From Hymenobacter sp. HSC-4F20 (GTDB lineage Bacteria; Bacteroidota; Bacteroidia; Cytophagales; Hymenobacteraceae): DNA of 64,000 nt. This document shows positions 47,926 to 56,727 of the stretch, one piece after another. The stretch is from contig NZ_JAHZTD010000002.1 of NCBI RefSeq assembly GCF_019599275.1, positions 558,001 through 622,000 on the forward strand, written 5' to 3'. The notes beneath the pieces were generated by a model that was given only the letters and a program-made list of their open reading frames with translations, made no database searches and had not been told where the DNA came from. Position numbers and translations under genes: made by a program. Numbering within the stretch: position 1 is the stretch's first letter; every line of letters begins with the position of its first letter.

Positions 47926-49251
47926 TTAGACAAATATAGAACTACTACCAGTGGCCGTCGGTAAGGTTTTGGTGGTGATTCGGCGCTCAGTAGCCACTAG
48001 CAGAAAGCCGTACAAGAATACGAACAGGTTGAAGCTAGTTTGTAACTCCAGCAGAGAATCGACGGACATAGCCAGCGCCTGTAGTAACACGAACCGATAC
48101 ACGTACGGGTTACGCCGCAGCCTGGGTTGCGTTAGCGGCCCGAATAACACAAGTAACCACAGCGCCAGCCCCACGATTCCGCCACCCACCAGCTGGTGCA
48201 GATACTGATTATGGATCATCACGCGGTTTTCAGGACGCAAGCCGTAGTTCTGCCAGTCGTATTGCTCCATCATGGCGTGGTAGGCGTCGGCGGGCCCTAC
48301 TCCCAGCACCAGCTGCTGGCGCGCAACCACCAGTGCAGTCTGCCACGCAGCTAGGCGTCGCGAGAGGGAGTACTCGTTGATGTCGTTGTTGCGCTGAAAC
48401 TGCTCGATGTCGTAGCTGGTGGCTTCCACGCGCTGCCGTACTGACTCCAGGCTCTGGTAGGCTACGTAGGGCGCTACAGCTAGGGCTAGCAGCAGCAACC
48501 CACCAAGCCACACCCGCCGCCGGATAAAGAGCAGCAGCAGCGCTTCTAGGAGCAGCGCGCCATAGAACACCATAAGGCCAGTACGGTACGCCAGCACGTG
48601 CAACGTCAGGACGCAGGTAGCGGCGGCGGCGGTTATGACGGCCCGCAACACGGCTCCGGCCCAGGGCTCGCGCCGCAGGGCTACCCCAAAAAATGCGGCT
48701 AATGCCAGCATTAGCCCGAAATGAATGTGAAAGACGCGGGTTACAGAAGGCATGCTCTGACCGGAGCCGAAGGCCGCATTAGCCGTCACAGGGTCGAGAA
48801 AATACTGTCCCATAGTGGCGGCCCCAATAAGAGCGGCGCCGCCTACATACAGCAACCCGACCCCAAAGCGCTGCCGGGGGCTTAAGGGCACGGCCAAGCC
48901 AAACGCCAGCGGCACCCCCAACCACGGCAGTTGTCGGAACAGTTCGTGGCGCCAGGCCGCCCAGTCCTGGGTGTAGAGTCCGCTTAGCAGCAGCAGGGCG
49001 TACAGGGCGGCAGGGCCCCACACCGTACGTAACCGCCACCAGCGTGGTAACCGAGTTTTTAGTCGCGGGTTAGCCAGCGCCGCCAGCACCCCTACTACCG
49101 GGCTTAGGGCAATCAGGGCCCGGGAGGCCAGAAGCCCCGCCACGCCCGCCGCGCAGGCCAGCAGCAGCAGATGCTGTGAGAGGCGGCCGGTGCGCCACCA
49201 CGCCTGCCACAGGGGCTCACGAGTTATAGTTACGGTAGGAAGCGGGCTCAT
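47926..49251 (-). CDS. O-antigen-ligase/polymerase-like membrane protein (second copy)
   Basis: A 441-residue membrane protein with about eleven helices and a periplasmic loop (about 275-350) bearing RRLAAWQTALVVARQQLVLG, VGPADAYHAMM and the conserved HNQYLHQLVGGGIVGLAL. The layout and motif order (GVG then HNQYL) match the protein at 19663-20943, so they are distant paralogs. It follows GT9 by 15 bases, and with GT9 and GT2 forms a three-gene surface-glycan unit, which makes a role in lipopolysaccharide or capsule assembly likely. The GC content fits the neighbours. Confidence 0.82.
   Translation of the reverse strand: MSPLPTVTITREPLWQAWWRTGRLSQHLLLLACAAGVAGLLASRALIALSPVVGVLAALANPRLKTRLPRWWRLRTVWGPAALYALLLLSGLYTQDWAAWRHELFRQLPWLGVPLAFGLAVPLSPRQRFGVGLLYVGGAALIGAATMGQYFLDPVTANAAFGSGQSMPSVTRVFHIHFGLMLALAAFFGVALRREPWAGAVLRAVITAAAATCVLTLHVLAYRTGLMVFYGALLLEALLLLFIRRRVWLGGLLLLALAVAPYVAYQSLESVRQRVEATSYDIEQFQRNNDINEYSLSRRLAAWQTALVVARQQLVLGVGPADAYHAMMEQYDWQNYGLRPENRVMIHNQYLHQLVGGGIVGLALWLLVLFGPLTQPRLRRNPYVYRFVLLQALAMSVDSLLELQTSFNLFVFLYGFLLVATERRITTKTLPTATGSSSIFV
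47931..47938 (-). promoter_or_regulatory. Candidate -7 box for the sigma factor operon
   Basis: TATATTTG on the minus strand, about 50 bases before the sigma start, fits TAnnTTTG. It lies in the last codons of the upstream gene. No TTTG at -33; an ECF-type upstream element cannot be judged. Confidence 0.45.
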
Positions 49252-49266
49252 CGGGCAGCAAGTAGG

Positions 49267-50307
49267 TCAGAAAGCCGCAGACTGAAAAGGACGCCACTGC
49301 TGAATTTGGGCTGCTACCTGGGCGGGTGCTAAGGCTTTGATGCAGCTGCAGGCCGCCGGCAGGGCCCGGCAGTCCTGGCAGTTGGGCCGGTCGAATACCA
49401 AGTAGTTGGCCAGTTCCCCCAGCGGGGCCCAGCGCCCGGGGTGCATGGGCCGGATGGGTGGGTAGAGCCCTAAGGCATGGCGTCCTAGCGCGGCGGCAAT
49501 GTGCAAGGGCCCCGTGCTACCGGCCACCAGCCCATCAGCAGCGCCTAGAAACGCAATCAGCTCGGGTAAGCTTAACTGGCCGGTCAGGTCGGCGGCGAGG
49601 AAGGCGTGCTGCTCTGTAAGCCAGCTGCGCAGCTCCTCCCCTTCCGCCGCCGTGCCTGTCACGAACACCCGGTGGCCGGCCCTGTGCAGCAGGCGGGCCA
49701 GGGTTGCGAAGTGCGGCAGCCCCCATTCCCGGGCGCTACCGCGGCTGCGCGGGTGCAGCACTACGTTCAACTGGCCGGGTTGGCGCGCCGCCAGGAGTTG
49801 CTGTAGAGCAGGCGTTAGTGGAACGATGGGCCGAAGCCGCACCAGCCGGGCTACCTCGGCCAGGGACAATGGCTCATAAGACTCTACTGGCTTAAGTAGC
49901 AGCAAATTCAATTGGGCTTCGTGCAGAGGGGAGTTCTTGCGGCTGAGGGCCACAAGCCGGTTGCAGGTCAGCCAGTGAAACCACCGGTTACGGGTTCCGA
50001 TGCGCAGGGGAATGCCCGCCTTGCGCGCTAGCTGAGCCAGTGCTTTATTCGGAAATACATGCACCATAGCATCGGCCTTTACTGTGCGCAGAGCGGCTAC
50101 CTGCCCGGCAGCAGGCAGCTGTTGCAGTTCGTCGTAGTTCAGGAAGCCGTCGAGCCAGGGACAGGCGGCGGCTATGGCCTGGGTATAGGTGCGGCCCAGC
50201 AGCAGCACCCGGCACCCGGGATACAGCTGCTTTAGCCGGCCGGCCAGGGGCAGGGTCAGTACCACGTCGCCGATGGCATCCGTGCGGCTGAGGAGAAAGG
50301 TTTTCAT
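49267..50307 (-). CDS. Glycosyltransferase family 9 (heptosyltransferase-like)
   Basis: A 346-residue GT-B-fold enzyme of the ADP-heptose:LPS heptosyltransferase family. It begins MKTFLLSRTDAIGDVVLTLP, and the C-terminal donor site has LVAGSTGPLHIAAALG. A Cys-rich patch (CQDCRALPAACSC) near the end is typical of this group. The ATG overlaps the GT2 stop (ATGA), so the two are coupled. A frame start 61 codons upstream lies inside GT2 and is rejected. It adds a sugar to the LPS core or a related glycan; the exact sugar is unknown. Confidence 0.9.
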   Translation of the reverse strand: MKTFLLSRTDAIGDVVLTLPLAGRLKQLYPGCRVLLLGRTYTQAIAAACPWLDGFLNYDELQQLPAAGQVAALRTVKADAMVHVFPNKALAQLARKAGIPLRIGTRNRWFHWLTCNRLVALSRKNSPLHEAQLNLLLLKPVESYEPLSLAEVARLVRLRPIVPLTPALQQLLAARQPGQLNVVLHPRSRGSAREWGLPHFATLARLLHRAGHRVFVTGTAAEGEELRSWLTEQHAFLAADLTGQLSLPELIAFLGAADGLVAGSTGPLHIAAALGRHALGLYPPIRPMHPGRWAPLGELANYLVFDRPNCQDCRALPAACSCIKALAPAQVAAQIQQWRPFQSAAF

Positions 50308-51068
50308 GCGGCGGCTTTGGTTTTCAGCTTGGCAAACTTCAGAAATACGCCCCAGGCTGAAATAGCGGCAATGCTGAGGCCGGCAAACCCATCCAGAAAG
50401 CCCAGCCGCAGGAAGTAGCCGTGGGTGAACTTCCACCAGGGCTTTAGCAGCAGATGAAACACGGACACGCGGCGCTTGCCGCGCAGCCACAGCTCCTCAG
50501 CCGCAATGCTAGTAAAGCGGTTGAGCTGACTTACGTGCTGGGCCACCGAATCGTAGGAGTAGTGGAGCGCGTCGCCGGTCAGGGGTAGGGGGCGCGGCTG
50601 GCCGGGAGTCAGTTCGTACCGCTCGTGCAGGAGCAAGCCCGTCCACTGGCCCAGGCGCCGGTCGTAGAGGCGCAGCTTCCGGTCGGGGTACCAGCCGCCG
50701 TGGCGCACCCAGCTGCCGCAGTAGTTGGTGAGCCGGGCCAGGGTGTAGCCTGCCCCCTGCCAGTTCTGCTTAGCCTGGAGAATACTCTGGCGCAATTCCT
50801 CGGTCAGTACTTCATCGGCATCCAACTGCAGTACATGGTCGTGCCGGGCCTGGGCAGTAGCAAAGTTTTTTTGCTGCACGTACCCTTCAAAAGCGTGCTG
50901 CACGACCTGGGCACCGTACTGTCCGCAGATGGCCACAGTGTTGTCGGTAGAGAAGCTGTCAACTACCACCACCTCGTCGGCTACTGCCCGTACGGCTTCG
51001 AGGCAGCGGCCAATGTTGCGCTCTTCATTATAAGTGATGATGACGACGGACAGGGGAACAGTAGGCAT
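50304..51068 (-). CDS. Glycosyltransferase family 2 (WaaE/KdtX-like)
   Basis: A 254-residue GT-A enzyme. It begins MPTVPLSVVIITYNEERNIG, with VDSFSTDNT and the metal-binding QLDADEVLTE (DADE near 83). The KLRLYDRR and the late LHYSYDSVAQHVSQLNRFTS segments are typical of the WaaE-type LPS inner-core glucosyltransferases. It may carry one hydrophobic C-terminal segment. It leads the minus-strand unit GT2-GT9-ligase-like. An ATG at 51068 is preferred to a longer frame start. Confidence 0.88.
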   Translation of the reverse strand: MPTVPLSVVIITYNEERNIGRCLEAVRAVADEVVVVDSFSTDNTVAICGQYGAQVVQHAFEGYVQQKNFATAQARHDHVLQLDADEVLTEELRQSILQAKQNWQGAGYTLARLTNYCGSWVRHGGWYPDRKLRLYDRRLGQWTGLLLHERYELTPGQPRPLPLTGDALHYSYDSVAQHVSQLNRFTSIAAEELWLRGKRRVSVFHLLLKPWWKFTHGYFLRLGFLDGFAGLSIAAISAWGVFLKFAKLKTKAAA

Positions 51069-51226
51069 AGCGGGCGTAAATATCCGCAATTTGTGAAGGC
51101 TGGGCGGCAGTTGCCTATCCGCGGGCAAATGCCTGCCCAAGCTGGGGGGCAGCAAGCCGAAATGTGCGGGGCCTACCTCCTGCCGCCAAGCCGTTGCGTA
51201 TAGCCAGCAGACTGTATCCTATACGC

Positions 51227-52099
51227 ATGGCTATTCCCACTCAACCCCTTGCTTTAGTTACGGGCGCTACGTCTGGTATTGGAGAAGTAACCGCCCGCGA
51301 GCTGGCGCGCCAGGGCTACCACGTGGTGCTATTGGCCCGCAGCGCCGAAAAGGCCGCCCGCGCCCGCCAACAGATGCAGGCCTTGGTAGGGCTGGGCCGC
51401 CGGGTAGATGTGCTGCTCTGCGACCTAGCCGACCTAAGCCAGGTGCGCCGCGCCGCCGCCGAGTTTACCCAACGATACCAGCGGCTGGACGTGCTAGTGA
51501 ACAATGCAGGCCGGCTGTTTGGGCAACCGCGTCAGGTTTCCACGGCAGGCATTGAGCTGACGCTGGCAACCAACTACCTCGGCCCGTTTCTGCTGACGGC
51601 TTTGCTACTGCAGGCGCTGCGCCAGAGTCCGGCTGCCCGCATCATCAACGTGGCTTCTATGGCCTACAAGATGGCCAAGCCCCGGCTCGATGACCTTCAC
51701 CAGGAGCAGGACTACAGCCCGTTGCAGCAATACAGCAATACCAAGCTCTTCAACATCATGTTCACGCAGGAGCTGGCCCGGCAGCTGCGCCAGCGAGGCA
51801 TTGGCAACGTCGTCAGCAACAGCCTGCACCCGGGAGCTATTGCCAGCAACTTTGGCGCACACGCCGCCGGGTGGCTGGCCACGGGAACCCAGCTGCTCCG
51901 GCCCTTTATGATTTCGCCAGATCAGGGAGCCGAAACTACTTTGTATCTGGCCACGGCTCCGGAAATGGGAGCTATCAGCGGCGGCTTCTTCGCTAAAAAG
52001 AAGGCGGAGCCCGTGAAGCACGATTTCAACACGGCGGAGCATGCCTGGCAGCTGTGGCAGGAAACACAACGGCTGGTACACCAGAACTTCTTTTCGTAG
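51227..52099 (+). CDS. SDR-family oxidoreductase (retinol-dehydrogenase-like)
   Basis: Classical short-chain dehydrogenase of 290 residues. Cofactor motif TGATSGIG (12-19), NNAG (92-95), catalytic Ser144 and YSNTK (Tyr169, Lys173). The Arg after the second strand (LLARSAEKAARA) suggests NADP(H). After residue 190 the LHPGAIASNFGAH segment and the FFAKKKAEPVKHD tail resemble the retinol dehydrogenase/WW-oxidoreductase group. The substrate is unknown. It is divergent from GT2 across a 158-base gap. Confidence 0.92.
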   Translation: MAIPTQPLALVTGATSGIGEVTARELARQGYHVVLLARSAEKAARARQQMQALVGLGRRVDVLLCDLADLSQVRRAAAEFTQRYQRLDVLVNNAGRLFGQPRQVSTAGIELTLATNYLGPFLLTALLLQALRQSPAARIINVASMAYKMAKPRLDDLHQEQDYSPLQQYSNTKLFNIMFTQELARQLRQRGIGNVVSNSLHPGAIASNFGAHAAGWLATGTQLLRPFMISPDQGAETTLYLATAPEMGAISGGFFAKKKAEPVKHDFNTAEHAWQLWQETQRLVHQNFFS

Positions 52100-52142
52100 T
52101 AAGCTACCTTACTGCCATCTTTTACTCTTATGCCGTTTTCTC

Positions 52143-52676
52143 ATGCCGGCGCTGCTGTGGTCTATCTTTAACATCCTTATTCTACTACTTATTCTCTACG
52201 CCTGGATACGGGTGTTGCTGCTACTCCGCCGCCACATAGGGCTGGGGCTAACGCTGGTGGTTGCACTTAGCTGGTTGCTCATGGGTGGTAGCAGGTCCGA
52301 CAGCCCAGGCCCCGCCAGCAAAGCCAGGAATTTGCTGGCGCCCGAGCCAGGACACGGGCAACTGGTTAACTGGAGTACGCACCACTCCGCTACCCTTACT
52401 CCCCTGCACCAGCTTACCATACGTGTGGAAGGGCAGCGCACGGCAGCCGAAGTACAGCCGACGGGGCTGTACACCACTGTTTCGGGGTGGATGCTGGGCC
52501 ACAGCTGGCAACCGCTTCTGGGCATGGTAAACAAAACGGCCAACGGGCTTTCGTACAACATCTTTCTGCTACACGAGTGGAAGCTGCTGAATGCCCGCCT
52601 CTACGTGAGCAGTGAGGAGTACACTGGCACGCTGCCTGCCGCGCCGGCCCGGCAAGCCGGAAGTGGCGAGCAGTAG
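52143..52676 (+). CDS. Hypothetical protein with N-terminal membrane helices
   Basis: A 177-residue protein I do not recognise. Two hydrophobic helices lie at 5-27 (LWSIFNILILLLILYAWIRV) and 33-47, followed by a Pro/Ser linker and a hydrophilic domain (LTPLHQLTIRVEGQRTAAEV; then LLHEWKLLNARLYVSSEEY). The start at 52143 is uncertain, since a longer frame overlaps the SDR end. Its GC content is like that of the neighbours. It lies between SDR and the flavin oxidoreductase on the same strand. Confidence 0.55.
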   Translation: MPALLWSIFNILILLLILYAWIRVLLLLRRHIGLGLTLVVALSWLLMGGSRSDSPGPASKARNLLAPEPGHGQLVNWSTHHSATLTPLHQLTIRVEGQRTAAEVQPTGLYTTVSGWMLGHSWQPLLGMVNKTANGLSYNIFLLHEWKLLNARLYVSSEEYTGTLPAAPARQAGSGEQ

Positions 52677-52762
52677 GGGCTACGCCCACTAGTACCCCCT
52701 AAAACATTCGCCAGGGTTTGGCGCTTGCTCCTTTTCACTCTCGAACTACTCTTCTCACGCAT

Positions 52763-53806
52763 ATGGAACTTGGAATTAGCTCTTTCGGCGAAATAGCCCC
52801 CACCCACGTTGCCGGCGGCGACCAAGCGGCTGCCCGCCGCCTGCAGGAACTGGTAGCCTTGGGGCGCCGCGCCGACGAGTCCGGCCTCGACGTAGTATCC
52901 ATTGGGGAGCACCACCGCGCCGACTATGTAGTATCGGCCCCGGAAGTAGTGCTGGCAGCGGTTGCGGCCGTCACGCAGCGGGTGCGGCTCACAAGTGCCG
53001 TGACGGTGCTCAGCTCCACTGACCCGGTGCGCACCTTCCAGAACTTTGCTACCCTCGACCTGATTTCCAATGGTCGGGCTGAAATCATTGCCGGCCGCGG
53101 TTCTTTCATTGAGTCGTTTCCGTTGTTTGGGCAGGATCTGAACGACTACGACACCCTGTTTGCGGAGAAACTGGGGTTGCTGCTGCAACTCAACGAGCAG
53201 GAAGTGGTAACCTGGCAGGGCCGGCACCGCCCGGCCATTGCGGGCAAAGGAGTATATCCGCGTCCCCTACAGCCCAGGCTCCCCATCTGGATTGGCGTGG
53301 GCGGCACCCCAGCCTCGGCGGCGCGGGCGGGCTCCCTGGGCCTGGGGCTTACCATTGCCATTCTGGGCGGGGCACCGGCCCAATATGTGCCCTTTGCCGA
53401 CCTTTACCGTCGCTCGGCGGAGCAGGCCGGCCACAACTCTGCCGAGCTGCCTCTCTGCCTGAACTGTCACTTCCACCTGGCCGACACCTTTCAGCAGGCT
53501 GCCGACGAGTTTTTTCCGGCCTATTCCCTGGTCATGAACCGCATTGGCCGGGAACGGGGCTGGCGCCCCATGACCCGCCAGCAGTTCGACTCCCTCTGCG
53601 GCCCCGACGGTCCGCTGTTCGTAGGCACGCCCCAGCAGGTAACCGGCAAGCTGGTGCGTCTGCACGGCTTGTTTCAGAATACCCGCTTCATCGGCCAGCT
53701 CATGCTGGAAGGCATGCCCCACGAAGCCGTGCTGCGCTCTACCGAGCTGTTCGGGCAGGTGGTGTCCCCGGCGGTGCAACGGGCCCTGGCTTCGCAAGCA
53801 GTATAA
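52763..53806 (+). CDS. LLM-class flavin-dependent oxidoreductase
   Basis: A 347-residue bacterial-luciferase-like TIM-barrel protein that uses reduced FMN. It begins MELGISSFGEIAPTHVAGGD, with SIGEHHRADYVVSAPEVVLA, TVLSSTDPVRTFQNFATLDL and GRAEIIAGRGSFIESFPLFG, which is the pattern of a subfamily of LLM monooxygenases. The substrate is not predictable. The ATG at 52763 matches the family start; upstream codons do not. It is closed by a hairpin. Confidence 0.92.
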   Translation: MELGISSFGEIAPTHVAGGDQAAARRLQELVALGRRADESGLDVVSIGEHHRADYVVSAPEVVLAAVAAVTQRVRLTSAVTVLSSTDPVRTFQNFATLDLISNGRAEIIAGRGSFIESFPLFGQDLNDYDTLFAEKLGLLLQLNEQEVVTWQGRHRPAIAGKGVYPRPLQPRLPIWIGVGGTPASAARAGSLGLGLTIAILGGAPAQYVPFADLYRRSAEQAGHNSAELPLCLNCHFHLADTFQQAADEFFPAYSLVMNRIGRERGWRPMTRQQFDSLCGPDGPLFVGTPQQVTGKLVRLHGLFQNTRFIGQLMLEGMPHEAVLRSTELFGQVVSPAVQRALASQAV

Positions 53807-53827
53807 ATCCTCCGGATTTCCGGAATA

Positions 53828-53864
53828 CAAAACGCCACCCCTAATTTTCAGCGGTGGCGTTTTG
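53828..53864 (+). terminator. Terminator after the LLM oxidoreductase
   Basis: A 12-bp stem CAAAACGCCACC and complement with a 13-base loop, ending in TTTTG on plus, 22 bases past the stop. Confidence 0.78.
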
Positions 53865-53943
53865 CGTTGGAGAAGTCAGGGAGCCGCCGAGAATCTTTTT
53901 ACCGGCAAGCGTTTCCGGGGCCCACAACCTGGTGTAGGGCTGC

Positions 53944-53951
53944 TATTTTTG
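53944..53951 (+). promoter_or_regulatory. Candidate -7 box for the membrane protein gene
   Basis: TATTTTTG matches TAnnTTTG and lies 25 bases before the chosen GTG start at 53976. This placement supports that start over a far upstream one. No TTTG -33 match was found. Confidence 0.5.
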
Positions 53952-53975
53952 AGGAAACTCACCCCTACCCTATTC

Positions 53976-55166
53976 GTGACTACTACCGAAATTCAGCAGG
54001 TGCACCGCTCCTACGGCACGGCCCGCGGCTGGCGCATTTTTATCTACCTGTTCTCGCCCTTGCTTATTGCCTTGTTCTGGTCAGCGCCCTTTTGGATGCC
54101 GTCCGGAGACTGGGGCGCCTTGCGGATAGGGTTTACCGTGGGCATGGGTGTGTTCGGGCTATTTTTTGTGTATTGCCTGTACGAAGTCATCAAAGCACGC
54201 CATATCATCACGGACACCGCCCTAATTTACGCGGGCACGCTCTACCGCAAGGAGCTGCCGCTGGAGGCTATTGAGGGGTTTCGCACTGATCAGCAGTACA
54301 CTCACATTCTGCCTAAGTCGAAGGCCTACCCCAAAATCCGGATTGGCTATACAAGCGAGGGATACGAGGAAATTCAGCAGTGGCTGGCTGAGCACTACCC
54401 CAACCTGGACGAGCAGGAGCAGCGCCAGGAAGAAGCCGCCCTTCTGCTGGATGATACTTTCGGGCGCACGGCCGAGGAGCGGGAGACCAACCTCACCCAG
54501 GCCCGCCGGGTAGCACGCACGCTGAACACCTTGGGCTGGCTGACCGGCGCCTGGCTCCTATTCCTACCGCGGTTTTACGAATGGGCCTTCACGGCTGGGC
54601 TAACCCTGCCCGCAGTGGCCGCGCTGGCCTTGCTTTGGCACCGGGGCACCATCCGGCCCGACGAGCAGAAAAACAGCGCCTACCCCAACGTGTCGGTTGC
54701 TATGCTAATACCTCCGCTGGGTCTATTGCTGCGAGAATTACTGGATTTTGAGTTACTGCAGTATGACGCCCTTTGGCCCCTGGCGGGCGGGGTAGCCGCA
54801 CTATTCGGTCTGCTGCTGCTCCTGGGTAGCCGCTCGTTTCTGCAGCAGCCCAAGCTCCGCGTCAGCGTGCTGGGGCAGGTGGCGGTCTATGCGCTGCTCT
54901 ACGGCTACGCGGCTACCGTAGCGGTTAACTGCGTCTTCGACGAAGGCCCGGCCAAACACCACACGGCTACGGTGCTAAGCAAGCATTACTCTTCCGGTAA
55001 GACGACTACCTACTACCTGAACGTGACGCCCTGGGGCCCGCGCAAGGAAGCCGAAGACGTAACCGTATCCGAAGACTACTATCAGCAGGTGCAGCCCGGC
55101 GCCCGGGTCCGGATTTACGAGATGCCCGGCCGGCTGGGCGCGCCGTGGTTTACCGTGGCCGAATAA
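53976..55166 (+). CDS. Membrane protein of unknown function
   Basis: A 396-residue protein from a GTG start. Two helices (about 22-40 and 50-72) precede a cytosolic beta-rich part (ARHIITDTALIYAGTLYRKE, then LEAIEGFRTDQQYTHILPKS) that looks like a bacterial PH-type domain (inference). A Glu/Gln-rich helical stretch (DEQEQRQEEAALLLDD) follows, then four or five further helices, and a C-terminal beta domain (TATVLSKHYSSGKTTTYYLN). I do not recognise the family. A frame start 38 codons upstream would overlap the terminator before it. Confidence 0.6.
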   Translation: MTTTEIQQVHRSYGTARGWRIFIYLFSPLLIALFWSAPFWMPSGDWGALRIGFTVGMGVFGLFFVYCLYEVIKARHIITDTALIYAGTLYRKELPLEAIEGFRTDQQYTHILPKSKAYPKIRIGYTSEGYEEIQQWLAEHYPNLDEQEQRQEEAALLLDDTFGRTAEERETNLTQARRVARTLNTLGWLTGAWLLFLPRFYEWAFTAGLTLPAVAALALLWHRGTIRPDEQKNSAYPNVSVAMLIPPLGLLLRELLDFELLQYDALWPLAGGVAALFGLLLLLGSRSFLQQPKLRVSVLGQVAVYALLYGYAATVAVNCVFDEGPAKHHTATVLSKHYSSGKTTTYYLNVTPWGPRKEAEDVTVSEDYYQQVQPGARVRIYEMPGRLGAPWFTVAE

Positions 55167-55180
55167 CTGCGGACTACCCA

Positions 55181-55225
55181 CAAAAAAAGGTCCGCCCGGC
55201 GCAGTGCCGGGCGGACCTTTTTTTG
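55181..55225. terminator. Strong bidirectional terminator between the membrane gene and ahcY
   Basis: A 20-bp perfect stem (CAAAAAAAGGTCCGCCCGGC and its complement) with a five-base loop. Runs of seven A and seven T on the outside provide T-tracts on both strands. The two genes converge here. Confidence 0.95.
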
Positions 55226-55251
55226 TAGGCGGGTTTGCCGCCGCCAGTACC

Positions 55252-56571
55252 CTAGTAGCGGTACAGGTCCGATTTGAAGGGACCTTCTACAGGTACGTTG
55301 ATGTACTCGGCCTGCTTGGGCTTCAGCTCGTCCAGCTCCACGCCAATTTTGGCCAGGTGCAGGCGGGCTACCTTCTCATCGAGGTGCTTGGGCAGGGTGT
55401 ATACTTTGTTTTCGTACTGGTCGGCGTGCTGCCACAGCTCCAGCTGCGCCAGGGTCTGGTTCGTGAACGAGTTCGACATTACGAACGAAGGGTGACCGGT
55501 AGCGCAGCCCAGATTCACGAGGCGACCTTCGGCCAGGATGATTACTTCTTTGCCTTCGATGTTGTAGAGGTCAACCTGGGGCTTCACCGTGTCCTTGGTG
55601 TGGCCGTAGTTCTTGTTGAGCCACGCCATGTCAATTTCATCGTCGAAGTGACCGATGTTGCAGACAATGGCTTTGTCCTTGAGGGCGCGGAAGTGCTGCT
55701 CCGTGATAATGTCGCAGTTGCCGGTAGCCGTTACTACGATGTCAGCTTCCTTGATGGCGTTTTCCATCTTCTTCACCGCGTAGCCGTCCATGGCGGCCTG
55801 CAGGGCGCAGATGGGGTCGATTTCGGTCACGATAACGCGGGCACCGGCTCCCCGCAGCGAAGCAGCGGTACCTTTTCCTACGTCGCCGTACCCGGCTACT
55901 ACGGCAATTTTGCCGGCCATCATCACGTCGGTAGCCCGGCGGATAGCATCTACGGCCGACTCTTTGCAGCCGTACTTGTTGTCGAACTTCGACTTGGTAA
56001 CCGAATCGTTGATGTTGAAGGCGGGAATAGGCAAGGTGCCATTCTTCACGCGCTCAATCAGGCGCAGCACGCCGGTAGTCGTTTCCTCGGAAATGCCTTT
56101 GATGCCAGCGGCCAGCTCGGGGTACTGGTTCAGCACCATGTTGGTCAGGTCGCCACCATCATCGAGGATCATGTTCAGGGGCTGGCGCTCCTCGCCAAAC
56201 CACAGGGTTTGTTCGATGCACCAGTTGAACTCTTCCTCATTCATGCCCTTCCAGGCGTACACCGGGATGCCAGCGGCGGCAATGGCGGCGGCGGCGTGGT
56301 CCTGGGTCGAGAAGATGTTGCAGGAAGACCAGGTTACCTCGGCACCCAGCGCAATCAGGGTTTCAATCAGCACGGCCGTCTGAATGGTCATGTGCAGGCA
56401 GCCAGCAATGCGGGCGCCTTTCAGCGGCTGGCTGGCGCCGTATTCTTCGCGCAGGGCCATCAGGCCGGGCATTTCGGCTTCGGCCAAGCGAATCTCTTTC
56501 CGGCCCCACTCGGCCAGAGACATGTCTTTTACTTTGTACGGAACGTAAGCCGTGGTCTTGGTATCAACCAT
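55252..56571 (-). CDS. ahcY: Adenosylhomocysteinase (SAH hydrolase)
   Basis: Hydrolyses S-adenosylhomocysteine to adenosine and homocysteine and so keeps methylation running. It has 439 residues, cytosolic. Substrate part [22 protein letters not shown]-binding [20 protein letters not shown]-terminal [20 protein letters not shown] and the final KSDLYRY, whose Lys and Tyr reach the partner subunit's NAD site. It stands alone between terminators, with a promoter 38 bases before it and no SAH or SAM riboswitch visible. Confidence 0.98.
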   Translation of the reverse strand: MVDTKTTAYVPYKVKDMSLAEWGRKEIRLAEAEMPGLMALREEYGASQPLKGARIAGCLHMTIQTAVLIETLIALGAEVTWSSCNIFSTQDHAAAAIAAAGIPVYAWKGMNEEEFNWCIEQTLWFGEERQPLNMILDDGGDLTNMVLNQYPELAAGIKGISEETTTGVLRLIERVKNGTLPIPAFNINDSVTKSKFDNKYGCKESAVDAIRRATDVMMAGKIAVVAGYGDVGKGTAASLRGAGARVIVTEIDPICALQAAMDGYAVKKMENAIKEADIVVTATGNCDIITEQHFRALKDKAIVCNIGHFDDEIDMAWLNKNYGHTKDTVKPQVDLYNIEGKEVIILAEGRLVNLGCATGHPSFVMSNSFTNQTLAQLELWQHADQYENKVYTLPKHLDEKVARLHLAKIGVELDELKPKQAEYINVPVEGPFKSDLYRY

Positions 56572-56608
56572 GATGGTAATAGCTGGATGCGTTGTCGCGT
56601 TTCAACCG

Positions 56609-56616
56609 CAAAGATA
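56609..56616 (-). promoter_or_regulatory. Candidate -7 box for ahcY
   Basis: TATCTTTG followed by CG, with a start about 30 bases before ahcY. It fits TAnnTTTG; the -33 element is not clear. Confidence 0.55.
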
Positions 56617-56669
56617 CTCAATTTGTTAGCCTTTTAATCCACCCCTGATTTCCAGCCGGTTACTACCAA

Positions 56670-56702
56670 CACTGCCCGCCCAGGTAACCTGGGCGGGCAG
56701 TG
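56670..56702 (-). terminator. Terminator hairpin after the DUF4397 gene
   Basis: A 15-bp GC-rich perfect stem (CACTGCCCGCCCAGG and complement) with a three-base loop, 26 bases past the stop. The bases after it are only moderately T-rich. Confidence 0.7.
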
Positions 56703-56727
56703 AAGAGCTGATACCCAGACTGCTAGG

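Noticed and set aside
55204..56637. 477-codon plus-strand frame opposite ahcY
   Set aside because: Antisense shadow of a highly conserved, GC-rich gene; low-complexity Val/Gly/His content and no domain.
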